64,000 bases of DNA from JAAXHV01 sp965207165 (GCA_965207165.1 OZ242265.1:4278001-4342000); one strand, 5' to 3'; positions 35,231 to 44,809 are shown, counted from the stretch's first letter. Made by a program: numbers and translations. The notes: generated from the letters alone by a model not told the origin.

Positions 35231-36424
35231 ATGTCAGATAATCAGGCTGTAATGCCGGAAGCGATAATGACAACCTACAAGCGCCTGGACGTGGCTTTTG
35301 AAACAGGTCAGGGCGCGTGGCTGATTGACGGACAGGGGACCCGCTACCTCGATGCGCTCAGCGGCATCGCAGTCTGCGGCCTGGGCCATGCCCATCCGGG
35401 GATTGCCGACGTGGTTGCGCAGCAGGCACGCCGGCTGGTCCATACTTCCAATCTCTACCGTATCCCCCTGCAGGAGAAACTGGCCCGGAGCCTGGCCGGG
35501 ATAGCCGGGATGGACCGGGTCTTTTTCTGTAACTCAGGGGCAGAGGCAAATGAGGCTGCGATAAAGATATGCCGCAAATTCGCTGCGCACAAACAGCTTT
35601 CCGACCCGCTTATTGTCGTGATGGAAGGCAGTTTCCACGGCCGCACGATGGCAACGTTGAGCGCAACCGGAAAGCCGGAAGTGCGCGCCGGATTTTCTCC
35701 CCTGTTGCCCGGGTTTCAATATATCCCCTATAACGACGTGTCTGCCCTGGAACAGGTCGAAACCGGGCGCGGCCAGGTCGTCGCCGTCATGCTCGAAGCC
35801 GTGCAGGGAGAAGGCGGTGTCGTCATACCCGATCCCGGTTATCTCCAGGCCCTGCGCGGGATCTGTGACCGGAACGGCTGGCTGTTGATCCTGGACGAGG
35901 TCCAGACCGGGTTATGCCGCACCGGGGCCTGGTTCGCCTACCAGCATGAAGGCATCCGGCCGGACGTCGTAACCCTTGCGAAATCCCTCGGCAACGGCTT
36001 TCCGATCGGCGCCTGCCTGGCCTCGGGAACAGCTGCCGAGATGCTGCAACCGGGGAGTCACGGCTCGACTTTCGGCGGCAATCCGCTGGCTTCGGCGGCA
36101 GCGCTTGCCGTCACCGAAATCATGAGCGCCGGGAACCTGGCCGAACGGGCGGCCGAATTCGGCAGGATTATGCTGGACAGGTTCCGCGCTGAGTTGGCAG
36201 ACCTGGATGAAGTGGTTGAGATACGCGGCAAGGGATTGATGATCGGGATAGAACTTTCCCGGGATTGTGCCGGCCTGGTCGACCAGGCGCTCGAGCAGCG
36301 TTTGCTGATCAATGTTACCGCAGGCAAGGTCGTGCGCCTGCTGCCCCCTCTTGTCATCTCCGAGGAGGAACTGCAACAGATCGTCGACACGGTCTGCCTA
36401 CTGGTCAAAAAATTTGCAGGTTGA
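35231..36424 (+). CDS. argD: Acetylornithine aminotransferase (class III)
   Basis: PLP enzyme of arginine synthesis, also usable for succinyl-diaminopimelate. 397 residues with RVFFCNSGAEANEAAIK, LDEVQTGLCRTG, and the PLP lysine in VTLAKSLGNGFPIGA. The next gene, argF, starts 1 bp after the argD stop, so the pair forms an arginine operon. Assignment within class III transaminases rests on this context. Confidence 0.92.
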   Translation: MSDNQAVMPEAIMTTYKRLDVAFETGQGAWLIDGQGTRYLDALSGIAVCGLGHAHPGIADVVAQQARRLVHTSNLYRIPLQEKLARSLAGIAGMDRVFFCNSGAEANEAAIKICRKFAAHKQLSDPLIVVMEGSFHGRTMATLSATGKPEVRAGFSPLLPGFQYIPYNDVSALEQVETGRGQVVAVMLEAVQGEGGVVIPDPGYLQALRGICDRNGWLLILDEVQTGLCRTGAWFAYQHEGIRPDVVTLAKSLGNGFPIGACLASGTAAEMLQPGSHGSTFGGNPLASAAALAVTEIMSAGNLAERAAEFGRIMLDRFRAELADLDEVVEIRGKGLMIGIELSRDCAGLVDQALEQRLLINVTAGKVVRLLPPLVISEEELQQIVDTVCLLVKKFAG

Positions 36425-36425
36425 C

Positions 36426-37322
36426 ATGGCGCGTCATTTTCTAACCCTGAACGATCTCAGCCCCGCTGAAATAGAGGGCCTGGTATACCGGGCTATCGAC
36501 CTGAAGGCGGCATTCAAACGCCGGGAGCTCCAGCGAACCTGCAACGGCCGGGTACTGGCCATGATATTTGAAAAATCCTCTACCCGCACCCGGGTGTCAT
36601 TCGAGACGGCGATGGCGCATCTTGGAGGACATGCGATCTTCCTGTCTCCACAGGACAGCCAGCTGGGCCGCGGCGAACCGATTGAGGATACTGCCAAGGT
36701 ATTATCGCAGATGGTTGACGGCATCATGATACGGACATTTGAGCATGCCCGGGTAACCCGTTTCGCAGAAAATTCATCAGTGCCGGTGATCAACGGGCTG
36801 TCGGACAGTTATCATCCCTGCCAGTTGCTGGCGGATTTACAGACTTTTTATGAGCGGAAAGGACCCGTCAAGGGCCGGAAAGTCGCCTGGCTGGGAGACG
36901 GGAACAACATGTGCAATTCCTGGATCAATGCCGCAAGGCTGATGGATTTCCACCTGCATATCGCCTGCCCCGAGGAATATGAACCTGGCGGGGAGATGCT
37001 CGCCGGGTCCGGAGGTAACATTACCCTGACCCGGGACCCGCAACAGGCAGCCGCTAACGCCGACCTGGTTGTTACCGATACCTGGATGAGCATGGGCCAG
37101 GAAGCCGAGAGGCAAAAAAGGCATGAATTACTTGAACCGTTCCAGGTGAATGAAGAGATTTTGGCGCAGGCGGCGGCGGATGTGATTTTCATGCACTGCC
37201 TGCCCGCGTATCGCGGCGCGGAAGTAAGTGCAGGAGTGATTGACGGCAGCAGGAGTGTGGTCTGGGAAGAAGCAGGTAATCGCCTGCACGCCCAGAAAGC
37301 GCTGTTGGAATTCCTGCTGTAG
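36426..37322 (+). CDS. argF: Ornithine carbamoyltransferase
   Basis: Forms citrulline from ornithine and carbamoyl phosphate. The 298 residues from ATG 36426 carry the carbamoyl-phosphate loop SSTRTRVSFE and the ornithine-side HCLPAYRG, with DTWMSMGQE between. An earlier in-frame start inside argD was rejected because it adds an unrelated N-terminus. Directly follows argD. Confidence 0.96.
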   Translation: MARHFLTLNDLSPAEIEGLVYRAIDLKAAFKRRELQRTCNGRVLAMIFEKSSTRTRVSFETAMAHLGGHAIFLSPQDSQLGRGEPIEDTAKVLSQMVDGIMIRTFEHARVTRFAENSSVPVINGLSDSYHPCQLLADLQTFYERKGPVKGRKVAWLGDGNNMCNSWINAARLMDFHLHIACPEEYEPGGEMLAGSGGNITLTRDPQQAAANADLVVTDTWMSMGQEAERQKRHELLEPFQVNEEILAQAAADVIFMHCLPAYRGAEVSAGVIDGSRSVVWEEAGNRLHAQKALLEFLL

Positions 37323-37339
37323 TCGCGCGCCGGGTGCCG

Positions 37340-38101
37340 ATGCATTTTCTGCTGAGTAACGATGACGGCTACCAGGCTGTCGGCCTGGAAATGCTGGTGC
37401 AGACGGTGGCGGACTTCGGCGAGATTACCGTGGTCGCGCCGGACCGGAACCGAAGCGGCGCGAGTAATTCATTGACGCTGGACTCTCCGCTCTATACCAG
37501 GCAGGTCTCGGATCGGTTTTTCTACGTCAACGGTACGCCCACGGACTGCGTACACCTGGCTATAACAGGATTGCTGGATGATATTCCGGATATGGTGATC
37601 AGCGGGATCAACCATGGCGCCAACCTCGGCGACGACGTAATATATTCGGGAACCGTTGCCGCGGCAATGGAAGGGCGTTTTCTGGGGCGATCCGCTATTG
37701 CCTTGTCCCTGGCAGGCGAGAATCCGACACATTATGAAACAGCGGGTATGGTTGTCAGGAATATTGTCGGCAAGTTACTGTCCGACCCCATCGATAACGA
37801 TATGCTGCTGAATATCAACATCCCCGATGTGCCCTATGAGCAGCTTCACGGTTTTGAAGTAACGCGGCTGGGCCAGCGGCATAAATCCGAACCTGCAATA
37901 CGGATGAAAGATCCTAAAGACCGGACCGTCTACTGGGTCGGGCCGGCCGGCGCCGGTGCAGATGCGGGGCCCGGCACCGATTTTCATGCCGTATCCGTCA
38001 ACAAGGTCTCCATTACGCCGTTACAGGTTGACCTGACGCGCTATGCCGCCCTGACGCGTATCGGTGACTGGTTGGCTGACCTTGAACTGAATCAGATGTA
38101 A
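37340..38101 (+). CDS. surE: 5'/3'-nucleotidase SurE
   Basis: Nucleotidase and exopolyphosphatase of the surE-pcm-nlpD-rpoS stationary-phase block. The N-terminus MHFLLSNDDGYQAVGLEML holds metal-binding Asp8-Asp9, and VISGINHGANLGDDVIYSGTVAAAMEG the rest of the site. ATG 37340 is chosen over an in-frame GTG two codons earlier, as SurE starts close to its LLSNDDG motif. Confidence 0.96.
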   Translation: MHFLLSNDDGYQAVGLEMLVQTVADFGEITVVAPDRNRSGASNSLTLDSPLYTRQVSDRFFYVNGTPTDCVHLAITGLLDDIPDMVISGINHGANLGDDVIYSGTVAAAMEGRFLGRSAIALSLAGENPTHYETAGMVVRNIVGKLLSDPIDNDMLLNINIPDVPYEQLHGFEVTRLGQRHKSEPAIRMKDPKDRTVYWVGPAGAGADAGPGTDFHAVSVNKVSITPLQVDLTRYAALTRIGDWLADLELNQM

Positions 38102-38224
38102 ACTTGACAAAATCTATGCGGGCTAAGTGAAGAATGTATATTGACCCATTGACTACAAACAAATATCCGGTGGCAGACAGCGACCTAGTGAGAAATGCGG
38201 GCTAAGCATTTTCAAGGTATCGGA

Positions 38225-38857
38225 ATGACATCCCAGCGATCCCGGGACAGGCTGGTAACCCAGTTGCGGGAGATGGGAATACGATCGGAAAGCGTCCTGG
38301 CGTCCATTCGAAGCACCCCGCGACACATTTTTGTTGACGAAGCCCTGGCCAGCCGCGCGTATGACAATACGGCTTTGCCCATCGGGCATAACCAGACCAT
38401 TTCGCAACCCTATATTGTCGCGCGCATGACTGAAGCCTTACTGGAAACCGGGGAGCCGGACAGGGTGCTTGAGGTAGGTACAGGCTGTGGTTACCAGACG
38501 GCAATCCTCGCGCAATTCGCCCGCCAGGTTTACAGTATTGAACGTATCAAGGCATTGCTGGCTAATGCCAGGGAACGGTTTCAGTCCCTGAACTACCGCA
38601 ATATTAAATCCATCTACGGGGACGGGGGCCAGGGCTGGCCGGAAAATGCGCCGTACCAGGGGATCCTGGTAACGGCCGCGCCCGCAAAAATTCCGGAGAC
38701 ACTGCTCAGCCAACTTGCTGTCGGGGGGCGCCTGATCATTCCCATCGGTCACAGCGGGCAACAGAAATTGCTGTCCATCACCCGAACCGATGATGGTTAT
38801 GTTGAAAAACACCTGGATGGTGTCAGTTTCGTTCCACTGCTTACGGGAATGGGGTAA
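38225..38857 (+). CDS. pcm: Protein-L-isoaspartate O-methyltransferase
   Basis: Repairs isoaspartyl damage in cytoplasmic proteins. Motifs: RHIFVDEALASRAYDNTALPIGHNQTISQPYIVA and the SAM loop EVGTGCGYQTAILA. About 210 residues from ATG 38225, preceded by AAGGT; an in-frame ATG ten codons upstream is possible. Located between surE and nlpD as in other gammaproteobacteria. A 12-bp direct repeat (ATGCGGGCTAAG) around 38116 and 38195 lies in its leader. Confidence 0.95.
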   Translation: MTSQRSRDRLVTQLREMGIRSESVLASIRSTPRHIFVDEALASRAYDNTALPIGHNQTISQPYIVARMTEALLETGEPDRVLEVGTGCGYQTAILAQFARQVYSIERIKALLANARERFQSLNYRNIKSIYGDGGQGWPENAPYQGILVTAAPAKIPETLLSQLAVGGRLIIPIGHSGQQKLLSITRTDDGYVEKHLDGVSFVPLLTGMG

Positions 38858-38860
38858 CTG

Positions 38861-39646
38861 ATGCGGAACGTTCCCGGCATATGCTGGTTGCTGTTACTGT
38901 CAGGCTGTATCAGCGCCTGTTCAACAGCCAACGCCCCGGTAAGCGCCCGCAAGGAAAAAGAGCAGGCGGCCGTCGCCGTGTCTTCCGCTTCCGCAAGAAC
39001 TGCCAGGACCCGCAATTCACATATCGTCAGCAAGGGCGATACCCTGTTTTCAATCGCCTGGCGTTACGGCTACGACTACAAGGCCCTCGCTGCCTGGAAC
39101 CGGATCAAGCCGCCATTCGTTATTTACCCGGGTCAGGTCATTAACCTGAAACAGGCTGGACAACGGCGCGTTACACAACCGCCTCCGGTTACGCAAAAGC
39201 AAAAACGGGCGCGTGAAAAGCCGCCGGCGAAGCAGCAAAAAACGGTAAAACGCAAGGCTGCCGCAACAACGGCAGCCACGGGTATCCGCTGGCAGTGGCC
39301 GGTACGCGGCAAGTTGCTTAACCCGTCATCACCGACCACGCAAAAAGGCATCAGCATCTCCGGCAGGACAGGCCAGAAAATCGTCGCTGCCGCCACCGGT
39401 GAAGTGGTCTACAGCGGTAGTGGATTACGCGGTTATGGTAAGCTGATTATAATCAAGCATAATGATACCTACCTGAGCGCCTATGCGTATAATCTCGAAT
39501 TGATAGTGAACGAAGGTGAAGCGGTAAAAGCCGGGCAACAGATATCAACCATGGGCCTGGATGGTAAAGGCGCTCCAGTGCTGCTTTTTGAAATCCGGAA
39601 AAACGGCAAGCCCATAGACCCGCTGAGGCAACTACCGCGCGGCTGA
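38861..39646 (+). CDS. nlpD: NlpD-type LysM/M23 lipoprotein
   Basis: Outer-membrane lipoprotein that in relatives activates amidase AmiC at division. Signal peptide with an LLLSGC lipobox, a LysM domain (HIVSKGDTLFSIAWRYGYDYKALAAW), a basic linker, and a C-terminal LytM/M23 domain (about residues 150-255). The metallopeptidase ligands are lost (QKGISIS and SAYAYN in place of His-containing motifs), as expected for a non-catalytic activator. Its gene ends 37 bp before rpoS. Confidence 0.93.
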   Translation: MRNVPGICWLLLLSGCISACSTANAPVSARKEKEQAAVAVSSASARTARTRNSHIVSKGDTLFSIAWRYGYDYKALAAWNRIKPPFVIYPGQVINLKQAGQRRVTQPPPVTQKQKRAREKPPAKQQKTVKRKAAATTAATGIRWQWPVRGKLLNPSSPTTQKGISISGRTGQKIVAAATGEVVYSGSGLRGYGKLIIIKHNDTYLSAYAYNLELIVNEGEAVKAGQQISTMGLDGKGAPVLLFEIRKNGKPIDPLRQLPRG

Positions 39647-39683
39647 AGGCCTGGTGATATAGCAGGGTAAAAATCGAACACTT

Positions 39684-40640
39684 ATGCCTGAAGACAAAGA
39701 AACAGGAGCCCTGAACCTGGGGGATTCCGGTTCGGCTCCCGCTGCTTCCGGAAGCAACAGGAAGCCCGTAAAAAGCTCCCGGCAGACAGCCATTAATGAC
39801 ACGGACCTTGACGCGACACGCCTGTATTTGAGCGAGATCGGTTTTACTCCGTTGTTGACTGCCGAGGAAGAAGTAAAGTTTGCCCGCCAGGCGCGTTGCG
39901 GCAGTGAAGATGCGCGTAAACGCATGATCGAGAGCAACCTGCGCCTGGTAGTGAAAATTGCACGACGTTACATGAATCAAGGCCTGGCGTTGCTGGACCT
40001 GATTGAAGAGGGCAACCTCGGGTTGATCCGGGCCGTGGAAAAGTTTGACCCGGATAAAGGGTTCCGTTTTTCGACCTATGCCACCTGGTGGATAAGGCAA
40101 ACCATCGAACGGGCATTGATGAACCAGGCCAGGACGGTCAGGCTGCCGATACACGTAATCAAGGAGATAAATGTTTACATACGCGCAGCCAGAAAACTGG
40201 CGCAGACCCTTGATCGCGAACCCAGTTCCGAAGACGTGGCGGAAATGCTGGACCGGCCGCTGGAAAGCGTTAAACGCATGTTCGGACTGAACGAGCGGGT
40301 GACGTCGGTGGATGCCCCGATGGGCAGGGAAGCGGAACGGCCGCTGCTGGATACCATACCCGATGAACACAATATCGACCCTTCGGTATTGATCCAGAAT
40401 GATGATGTCAAGGAACACATCGATTTGTGGCTGGAACAATTGACGGAAAAGCAGCGCGCCGTGGTGGAACTCCGCTTTGGTCTGCACGACAAGGAAGCGT
40501 CTACCCTGGAAGACGTGGGCGCGCAACTGGGTGTAACCAGAGAGCGGGTCAGGCAGATACAGATCGAAGCGCTGAAACGCCTGCGGCGTATCCTGAAACG
40601 GGAAGGATTTTCCCTGGATGATTTAGGGGATAGGGATTAG
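39684..40640 (+). CDS. rpoS: RNA polymerase sigma factor RpoS
   Basis: General stress and stationary-phase sigma factor, 318 residues. Region 1.2 DATRLYLSEIGFTPLLTAEEE, region 2 LDLIEEGNLGLIRAVEKFDPDKGFRFSTYATWWIRQTI, region 3, and region 4 with the helix-turn-helix TLEDVGAQLGVTRERVRQIQIEAL. Context after nlpD supports RpoS over RpoD-like paralogues. No specific regulatory site is claimed; in E. coli the rpoS promoter lies within nlpD. Confidence 0.96.
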   Translation: MPEDKETGALNLGDSGSAPAASGSNRKPVKSSRQTAINDTDLDATRLYLSEIGFTPLLTAEEEVKFARQARCGSEDARKRMIESNLRLVVKIARRYMNQGLALLDLIEEGNLGLIRAVEKFDPDKGFRFSTYATWWIRQTIERALMNQARTVRLPIHVIKEINVYIRAARKLAQTLDREPSSEDVAEMLDRPLESVKRMFGLNERVTSVDAPMGREAERPLLDTIPDEHNIDPSVLIQNDDVKEHIDLWLEQLTEKQRAVVELRFGLHDKEASTLEDVGAQLGVTRERVRQIQIEALKRLRRILKREGFSLDDLGDRD

Positions 40641-40660
40641 TAATTCCTAATTCTTAATTG
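40641..40660 (-). repeat. Short GAATTNN-type heptamer run
   Basis: Two to three imperfect units between rpoS and the convergent Mth938 gene, a minor member of the family. Confidence 0.5.
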
Positions 40661-41037
40661 ATTTGAAAAAGTGCGGCAACGGCCAGACGGCCTTCTCCTG
40701 ATAAGAAGTTGAAGGCCCGGCAGGCAGCGCCGGTATCCATGATTTCGAAACCGATTTGACGGACATAGAGCATTTCGCAGATTTCATCAGGCGGGAAAGT
40801 GAGCGTTCTGCCGCTGCCGAATATCACGATTTCCGGATTGAGTTCGAGTATGGTCGTGACATGCGGCTCCGCCAGGGAGTGTGTGTTGTCCGGCAAACGG
40901 TCTTCGATGACCGCTTCCGGCGTGATGATGATGTTTGTCGAATAACGTATGCCGGCAACGGTTATGGAGCCGGCCGCGTAGGCATCGATCTTGAACTGGC
41001 CCTGATTGATATCCGCTTCAATTTTCATGGGTAACAC
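40654..41037 (-). CDS. Mth938-like domain (DUF498) protein
   Basis: Small 127-residue protein of the Mth938/NDUFAF3-like fold, seen in SITVAGIRYSTNIIITPEAVIEDRLPD and the ELNPEIVIFGSGRTLTFPPDEI turn (LxTGxG-like GSG). Molecular function is undefined in bacteria; the eukaryotic relative helps assemble complex I. Divergent from adk. Confidence 0.8.
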   Translation of the reverse strand: MLPMKIEADINQGQFKIDAYAAGSITVAGIRYSTNIIITPEAVIEDRLPDNTHSLAEPHVTTILELNPEIVIFGSGRTLTFPPDEICEMLYVRQIGFEIMDTGAACRAFNFLSGEGRLAVAALFQIN

Positions 41038-41129
41038 AAACGGGTTTATTTATTGCCACTACCCGGCCGGAGGAACCTGTGGTTAAATCGCCTGTCAAGA
41101 GTTTTTGAAAAACGTCGGATAACGAATAC

Positions 41130-41789
41130 ATGAGAATAATATTATTAGGCGCGCCGGGCGCCGGCAAGGGCACCCAGGCTGCATTCATCACGGAGAAGTT
41201 TAACATACCGCAGATTTCAACCGGAGATATGTTGCGCGCCGCGGTCAGGGCCGGAACTCCCCTGGGCCTGGAGGCGAAAAAGGTGATGGATGCCGGTGAA
41301 CTGGTTTCCGATGATTTGATTATGGGACTGGTGCAGGAGAGGATCCGCCAGGATGATTGCAGCCGGGGTTACCTGTTCGACGGTTTCCCCCGGACCCTGG
41401 GCCAGGCTGAGGCGATGCGGCAGGAACGGATAGAAATTGATTGCGTGGTCGAGATCGTCGTAGCTGATGAAGAGATCATCAAACGCCTGAGCGGCCGGCG
41501 CGTACATCCCGGGTCCGGGCGCGTTTATCATGTCGCGTTCAACCCGCCGCAAACGCCCGGTATTGATGACGGCACCGGCGAGGCGCTGATCCAGCGGGAA
41601 GACGACAGGGAAGAGACCGTCAGGAAACGGTTGCAGGTCTATCATGACCAGACCGCGCCGTTGGTCAGGTTCTACCGTGACCTGGCCGGCCGCACTGCGC
41701 CCGGGTATCTGCGAGTAGACGGGGTCGGCGCGGTCCGGGACATACGGGAAAAGCTGAATTCGGGACTTGACAGGTTGGCAAGGCAGTAA
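41130..41789 (+). CDS. adk: Adenylate kinase
   Basis: AMP + ATP to 2 ADP. P-loop GAPGAGKGTQ at residues 7-16, STGDMLRAAVRAGT for AMP binding, DGFPRTLGQAEAM, and a long-type LID with VHPGSGRVYHVAFNPPQTPG lacking zinc cysteines, typical of gammaproteobacteria. 219 residues. Its stop overlaps the next gene's ATG (TAATG). Confidence 0.97.
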   Translation: MRIILLGAPGAGKGTQAAFITEKFNIPQISTGDMLRAAVRAGTPLGLEAKKVMDAGELVSDDLIMGLVQERIRQDDCSRGYLFDGFPRTLGQAEAMRQERIEIDCVVEIVVADEEIIKRLSGRRVHPGSGRVYHVAFNPPQTPGIDDGTGEALIQREDDREETVRKRLQVYHDQTAPLVRFYRDLAGRTAPGYLRVDGVGAVRDIREKLNSGLDRLARQ

Positions 41790-44053
41790 TGCCGCCAAAG
41801 CGTAAACGCAAGGCAGGAAAACCCTCACGTAAAGCAAAACGCCGCGCCGGCCATAAATTCTGGTACGTACATATCGTACTCATCGCGCTATGCGCCGCCG
41901 CTGCTTACATCCTCTGGCTTGATTACCGCGTGCAGTCTGAATTTGCCGGCAAACGCTGGTTCCTGCCCGCCCGGGTATATGCCAGCCCGACGGAGATCTA
42001 TGCCGGCCAGGAACTGACAGCCGAACAAACCGAAAACCTGTTGGCCAGGTCGGGTTACCGGAGTGTTGCAGACGTCAGGCAGCCAGGCACCTACAAGCGC
42101 ACTGCGTCAACCCTGGAATTCAGGCAGCGCGCATTTGATTACTGGGACGGGCGGCAGGACAGCAGGCTGGTACGGATACGGTTTGATAACCGGCGGGTAG
42201 CACAGATACGGGGTCTTGACCCGGACCGGGCACTGCCGCTGGTGCGTCTCGAACCGGAACTGATCGGCAGGATCTACCCGGATAATTATGAAGACCGCAT
42301 ACTGGTTGCCTACGATGATGTTCCCCCCGCGTTGATCGATGCCCTGCTGGCAGTGGAGGATCGCAATTTTTTCGACCACAAGGGTATTGACCTCAGGGGC
42401 ATAATGAGAGCCCTTTACCAGAACATTCTCAGACGGCAAATCGAGCAGGGCGGCAGCACCATCACCCAGCAGCTGGTAAAGAATTTCTTCTTAAGCCGGG
42501 AGCGCACCCTGGCCAGGAAAATGAACGAGATGATCATGGCGTTACTCATGGAGCGCCATTACAGCAAGGAAGAAATACTCACTGCCTATATCAACGAAGT
42601 CTACCTCGGGCAACAGGGGCGGCGCAGCGTGCATGGCTTCGGCACTGCCGCCGAGTTTTTTTTCGCCAGGCCGCTGGACGAACTGCGCCTGGACCAGGTT
42701 GCCCTGCTGGCCGGAATGGTCAAGGGTGCTTCCTGGTATAACCCCAGGCGCCATCCGGCGCGCGCCGAACGGCGCCGCAACCTGGTGCTGGACCTGATGT
42801 TTCAGCAAGGCTACCTGGACGAGCGAACCCGCTCGCAGGCGCGCACGCTGCCGCTGGACCTGAGCGCCGGCCCGCGCTGGGTTAGCGGCAAATACCCGGC
42901 ATTCCTGCAACTTGTCAAGAGCCAGCTTTTGCGTGAATACGAGATGGAAGATTTGCGCAACGAGGGTCTGGTGGTATTTACCACGCTGGATACCCGGCGT
43001 CAGGACAGCGCCGAACAGGTGCTGCGGCAACAGTTGCAGCAGATGGAACGGGGCAGGTCCATGCAAGCAGGCACCCTGCAGGCCGCCGCCATTTTTCTGC
43101 AAAGCAGTACCGGCGCGGTATTGTCACTGGCCGGAGACAGGGACGCGCAGTACGCCGGATTCAACCGGGCCATGCATGCGAGTCGTCCGGTAGGGTCGTT
43201 GATAAAACCGTTTATATATTATACCGCCCTGACCGACCCGCAGCGTTATTCACTCGTTTCCGGGGTGCATGACAGCGAGATCAGCATCAGGCTGGACGAC
43301 GGCACATCCTGGCGGCCGGATAACTACGACGGCAGGAACCACGGCAGGGTAAGCCTGCTCGAAGCCCTGGCCCGATCATACAACAGGGCAAGCGTAAGAC
43401 TGGGTTGGGAGGTAGGCCTGGACCGGGTCACAGCCACACTCCGCAAGGCCGGGGTCAACGGTGACATCGAACCGTTCCCGGCGCTGTTGCTCGGGTCCCT
43501 GGAGTTAACGCCGTTGCAGGTCAGCCAGTTGTACCAGACCCTGGCCAACGGTGGATTTTTTGTGCCTGTAAACAGCATCAGGGAGGTCCTGGACAGCGAC
43601 GGGCGCGCACTCAGGCGCTATGCACTGGAAGTACGGCAGGCGCTGCAGGCAGAGGCTGCTTTCCTGACCGGTTACATGCTGGTGCAGGCAGTCGGTCACG
43701 GTACCGGGCGCGGCCTGTCCCGTATTGTTCCCGGCGTGCCCCTGGCCGGTAAAACGGGCACTACCAACGGCCTGCGGGATAGTTGGTTCGCCGGGTTTGG
43801 CGACGATGTGACCGGTGTCGTGTGGGTGGGTCGCGACGATAACCGGCCGACCGGGTTCACCGGCGCGTCCGGCGCACTGCAAATCTGGGGCAATATCGTC
43901 AGGCAGCAACTTATCAGGGGTATCGAATTGTTGCCGCCGCCCGGCATTGGCTCGCTTGCCGGCATTTCCCTGCCTTTTGCCGGCGCCTGCGTCCGGTTCC
44001 CCCGTATTCCCTACGTACTTGGCGCCAGGCCCGCACCTGTTGATCGGTGTTGA
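41789..44053 (+). CDS. mrcB: Class A penicillin-binding protein 1B
   Basis: Bifunctional peptidoglycan synthase of 754 residues. A basic cytoplasmic tail and one membrane span (about 28-45) are followed by a UB2H-like region, the GT51 glycosyltransferase (EDRNFFDHKGIDLRGI, GGSTITQQLVKN, RKMNEMIMALLMERHYSKEEILTAYINEVYLGQ) and the transpeptidase with SxxK in RPVGSLIKPF, SYN in RSYNRASV and KTGTT. Start overlaps the adk stop. Confidence 0.96.
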   Translation: MPPKRKRKAGKPSRKAKRRAGHKFWYVHIVLIALCAAAAYILWLDYRVQSEFAGKRWFLPARVYASPTEIYAGQELTAEQTENLLARSGYRSVADVRQPGTYKRTASTLEFRQRAFDYWDGRQDSRLVRIRFDNRRVAQIRGLDPDRALPLVRLEPELIGRIYPDNYEDRILVAYDDVPPALIDALLAVEDRNFFDHKGIDLRGIMRALYQNILRRQIEQGGSTITQQLVKNFFLSRERTLARKMNEMIMALLMERHYSKEEILTAYINEVYLGQQGRRSVHGFGTAAEFFFARPLDELRLDQVALLAGMVKGASWYNPRRHPARAERRRNLVLDLMFQQGYLDERTRSQARTLPLDLSAGPRWVSGKYPAFLQLVKSQLLREYEMEDLRNEGLVVFTTLDTRRQDSAEQVLRQQLQQMERGRSMQAGTLQAAAIFLQSSTGAVLSLAGDRDAQYAGFNRAMHASRPVGSLIKPFIYYTALTDPQRYSLVSGVHDSEISIRLDDGTSWRPDNYDGRNHGRVSLLEALARSYNRASVRLGWEVGLDRVTATLRKAGVNGDIEPFPALLLGSLELTPLQVSQLYQTLANGGFFVPVNSIREVLDSDGRALRRYALEVRQALQAEAAFLTGYMLVQAVGHGTGRGLSRIVPGVPLAGKTGTTNGLRDSWFAGFGDDVTGVVWVGRDDNRPTGFTGASGALQIWGNIVRQQLIRGIELLPPPGIGSLAGISLPFAGACVRFPRIPYVLGARPAPVDRC

Positions 44054-44054
44054 A

Positions 44055-44211
44055 AAGGGGACGGATTTATTTTACGGGTTCATTCCTGTGTAGAATAGAG
44101 CCTAGTACTCTTTCCAGGTGATATTGACATATTCAGCGGGTCGGGAAGCGGTTGAGCGCAAGGCGCGCTGCGCCGGAGGGTTTTAATTGATGAAAATAAA
44201 TCTGTCCCCTT
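44055..44211. repeat. Nested palindromes: GGGGAC...TTTATTTT arms around a half copy of a second repeat
   Basis: 19-bp arms at 44055-44073 and 44193-44211 are inverted with one mismatch; they contain the GGGGAC(A/G)GATTTATTT motif common in gammaproteobacterial REP-like sequences. Between them, 44102-44180 resembles, end to end, the inverted right half of the 57652-57920 element (starts CTAGTACTCTTTCC). Confidence 0.7.
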
Positions 44212-44768
44212 ATTTGTCTCTCTGCCTGGACAGGGGCAGGCTTGTTCCGGTAATAGCCGCATTGTTGTTCTGCAGCGCCTGTTCCACCGTGCGCCAGGCG
44301 CCTGTGGTGGACAGGGCGGAAACGGAAGCCGTTGCGGAGGCCCCGGGTCACCCGGATGAAGTCCTGGATGCGGACCCTGAAACCGGAGATGATGCCGGCG
44401 GCGCATGGGTTGAGTTGCCCCAGCCGGAGCAAATGGAGCCGCAGGGGGAAATCCGGGAAACTGAAGCGCCGCTGCTGCCGGACCGGGTGAGCGACAATCC
44501 CGCGGTGCTTGCCCTGATGGATGAAACGGACTACAGGCTCGGCAAGGGCGACGCCGAGGCAGCCGCCAGTTCCGTGGAGCGGGCCCTGCGGCTGGAACCG
44601 AAAAACCCGTGGCTGTGGCATCGCCTTGCAGTGTTACGGTTACAACAGGGGCACTGGCGCCAGGCTGCGGCGCTGGCGGAAAAGTCGAATTCGCTGTCGA
44701 TCAGACATCCGGAATTACGCAAGGCCAATGCCGGACTGATCGAACGCGCCGGAAAACAGGCTGAATGA
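44190..44768 (+). CDS. TPR lipoprotein whose start lies in a repeat
   Basis: Protein of about 192 residues with a lipoprotein-type signal (LVPVIAALLFCSACST), an acidic low-complexity segment (about 30-100) and a C-terminal tetratricopeptide region (about 105-185: NPAVLALMDETDYRLGKGDAEAAASSVERALRLEPKNPWLWHRLAVLRLQQG). Probably an outer-membrane assembly or scaffold lipoprotein, function unknown. Its first codons (ATG 44190, or TTG 44187) lie in the right arm of a palindromic repeat, so the true or ancestral start may be downstream at the hydrophobic segment. Confidence 0.75.
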   Translation: MKINLSPYLSLCLDRGRLVPVIAALLFCSACSTVRQAPVVDRAETEAVAEAPGHPDEVLDADPETGDDAGGAWVELPQPEQMEPQGEIRETEAPLLPDRVSDNPAVLALMDETDYRLGKGDAEAAASSVERALRLEPKNPWLWHRLAVLRLQQGHWRQAAALAEKSNSLSIRHPELRKANAGLIERAGKQAE

Positions 44769-44780
44769 GCGATAAGTTAC

Positions 44781-44809
44781 TTGAAATCTGTGTCTTAATG
44801 TTCTAATCT
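44781..44809 (+). promoter_or_regulatory. Candidate sigma-70 promoter for the initiator tRNA
   Basis: TTGAAA at 44781-44786, 17-bp spacer, TAATCT at 44804-44809. Positioned about 13 bp before the tRNA 5' end, as expected for a stable-RNA promoter heading the operon. Confidence 0.55.

Noticed and set aside
38116..38206. 12-bp direct repeat ATGCGGGCTAAG as attachment sites
   Set aside because: Only about 80 bp apart with no mobile gene between; probably a small local duplication.
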